From: Flavobacteriales bacterium
Lineage (GTDB): Bacteria; Bacteroidota; Bacteroidia; Flavobacteriales_E; Vicingaceae
Length of the DNA: 8,197 nucleotides
NCBI GenBank assembly: GCA_016763135.1
Contig: JAESUI010000036.1
Coordinates: 1 to 8,197, forward strand
Direction of reading: 5' to 3'
The translations under genes were made by a program, and so were the position numbers. Of the stretch, positions 7,086 to 8,197 are shown piece after piece; the first letter of the stretch is position 1, and every line of letters begins with the position of its first letter. Under the pieces are notes generated by a model. That model did no database searches, was not told the origin of the DNA, and saw nothing but the letters and a program-made list of their open reading frames with translations.

Positions 7086-8087
7086 ATGAAAATTATTGTA
7101 CCAATGGCAGGAAGAGGTTCGCGGTTAAGACCTCATACTTTAACAATTCCTAAGCCTTTAGTCCCTATCGCAGGAAAACCAATTGTTCAACGATTAGTTG
7201 AAGACATTACTAAAGTCTGCGGTGAAACAATTGATGAAATTGCTTTTATTATTGGTGATTTTGGCGAACAGGTTGAAAAAGACTTAGTTGCTGTTGCCGA
7301 AAGCTTAGGAGCAAAAGGAAGCATTTATTATCAAGAAGAAGCCTTAGGGACTGCTCACGCTATTCTTTGCGCAAAAGATAGTTTAGAAGGCAATGTTGTA
7401 GTAGCATTTGCAGACACACTATTTAGAGCTGACTTTACATTGAATTCAGATGCTGAAGGAATTATATGGGTAAGCCAGATTGATGACCCAAGTGCTTTTG
7501 GTGTTGTAAAACTAAATGAAGAGAACATCATTACTGATTTTGTAGAAAAACCAACAGAATTTGTTTCTGATCTTGCAATTATTGGTATTTATTATTTTAA
7601 AGATGGAAGTTATCTCAAAGATGAATTGCAATACCTAATTGACAATAACATAACTGACAAAGGAGAATATCAATTAACTGATGCCTTAGAAAACATGAAA
7701 AAGAAAGGCACAAAATTTGCTCCTGGAGAAGTAAATGAATGGTTAGATTGTGGTAATTACAAGGCCACCGTTTATACTAACCAAAGAGTTTTGGAGTTTA
7801 TTAAAAATGAAGATATAGTTGATGGTTCATTAAAAACTGAGCATTCGGTAATTATTGAACCATGTTTTATAGGTAAAAATGTAGAAATAAAAAATTCAAT
7901 AATTGGCCCTCATGTTTCTGTTGGAGAAAATACAGTTATTAAAAATTCTGTTATTTCTAATTCCATCATTCAAACCAATACATTTATCAACTCTTCCAAC
8001 TTTAAAAACTCAATGGTTGGGAATCATGCCAACATTAAAGGAAAAGTAAAAGAATATAGTATCGGTGATTACAATGAAATAGATTAA
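7086..8087 (+). CDS. Sugar-1-phosphate nucleotidyltransferase with left-handed beta-helix tail
   Basis: This cytoplasmic enzyme should join a sugar-1-phosphate to an NTP to make an NDP-sugar and pyrophosphate, feeding glycan synthesis. Residues 1-240 are a Rossmann-like nucleotidyltransferase domain: GRGSRLRP (9-16) binds the NTP, PKPLVPI (22-28) carries the conserved lysine, ALGTAHAI (86-93) contacts the base, FAD (108-110) and WLDCG (219-223) supply the metal-binding aspartates, and EKP (154-156) lies in the sugar pocket. Residues about 250-325 have an isoleucine/valine-rich hexapeptide pattern (VIIEPCFIGKNVEIKNSIIG and the following coils), forming a short left-handed beta-helix. It resembles the RfbA/RmlA-like and mannose-1-phosphate guanylyltransferase group; glucose-1-phosphate thymidylyltransferase is possible, but nucleotide and sugar specificity cannot be read. 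The tail is too short and unlike GlmU's for a confident acyltransferase call. It starts 8 bases after dut and ends 2 bases before the lipoprotein gene. Confidence 0.88.
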   Translation: MKIIVPMAGRGSRLRPHTLTIPKPLVPIAGKPIVQRLVEDITKVCGETIDEIAFIIGDFGEQVEKDLVAVAESLGAKGSIYYQEEALGTAHAILCAKDSLEGNVVVAFADTLFRADFTLNSDAEGIIWVSQIDDPSAFGVVKLNEENIITDFVEKPTEFVSDLAIIGIYYFKDGSYLKDELQYLIDNNITDKGEYQLTDALENMKKKGTKFAPGEVNEWLDCGNYKATVYTNQRVLEFIKNEDIVDGSLKTEHSVIIEPCFIGKNVEIKNSIIGPHVSVGENTVIKNSVISNSIIQTNTFINSSNFKNSMVGNHANIKGKVKEYSIGDYNEID

Positions 8088-8089
8088 AA

Positions 8090-8197
8090 TTGACAAAGTT
8101 TAGAATACATATAATAACAGTTCTCGCTGCATTTTTGGTTGGATGTTCTTCAGCAAAAGAGCCAAGTAGTTCGTCTGCCCACTCTCCCCCTAAATCA
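8090..8197 (+). CDS. Lipoprotein of unknown function (3' partial, TTG start)
   Basis: The frame runs open to the window end, giving 36 residues. They show a textbook lipoprotein signal: TKFRIH, a hydrophobic stretch IITVLAAF, then the lipobox LVGC with the acylated cysteine at residue 19, and a low-complexity serine/proline-rich linker (SSAKEPSSSSAHSPPKS). The protein should be exported and anchored to a membrane. TTG at 8090 is the only usable start: the last in-frame stop before it is TGA at 8075-8077, and no ATG or GTG lies between that stop and the hydrophobic core. It begins two bases after the nucleotidyltransferase stop, so it is likely co-translated. From recall, tetratricopeptide-repeat lipoproteins often occupy this place next to dut and the nucleotidyltransferase in flavobacteria, but the visible part does not test that. 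Confidence 0.75.
   Translation, partial: MTKFRIHIITVLAAFLVGCSSAKEPSSSSAHSPPKS

Noticed and set aside
7920..8060. Repeated AAAATTC/AATTCTGTTATT-like segments at the end of the nucleotidyltransferase gene as a DNA repeat
   Set aside because: They reflect the hexapeptide-coil protein pattern (KNSII, KNSVI, SNSII) in an AT-rich gene, not an independent DNA repeat.

Overview
The window is AT-rich, with A/T-rich spacers, no obvious Shine-Dalgarno sequences and one TAnnTTTG promoter box. It carries genes typical of Bacteroidota: a type IX secretion (T9SS) component and a TonB-dependent receptor with a carboxypeptidase-like N-terminal domain. The proteins look most like those of Flavobacteriia, probably a marine or environmental flavobacterium; that placement is from recall of family features, not a search. 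All genes are on the + strand and closely packed. There is no gene-free stretch over 100 bases.

Left block (1-4180): the C-terminal part of a PorZ-like T9SS protein (5' end outside the window), recO (recombination mediator) and an 811-residue TonB-dependent outer-membrane receptor. Each junction is a one-base TAATG overlap, so the three genes are almost certainly co-transcribed and probably translationally coupled.

Middle (4181-5132): a 99-base spacer with a good -7 promoter box, then an enoyl-CoA hydratase with both catalytic glutamates. After it comes a 70-base spacer almost filled by a decayed palindromic repeat of about 64 bases made of two hairpins.

Right block (5133-8197): a 14-helix Wzx/MOP-type oligosaccharide flippase, dUTPase (dut), a sugar-1-phosphate nucleotidyltransferase with a left-handed beta-helix tail, and the first 36 codons of a lipoprotein that starts with TTG two bases after the preceding stop. 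Spacers of 25, 8 and 2 bases suggest one operon. The flippase and nucleotidyltransferase point to surface glycan synthesis and export; dut is a housekeeping passenger.

I see no clear sign of an undescribed defence, mobile or RNA system. The window reads as ordinary core flavobacterial genome. The points most worth a second look are the decayed palindromic repeat just before the flippase, the coupled porZ-recO-receptor genes, and the closeness of a PorZ-type (LPS-binding T9SS) gene to glycan genes.
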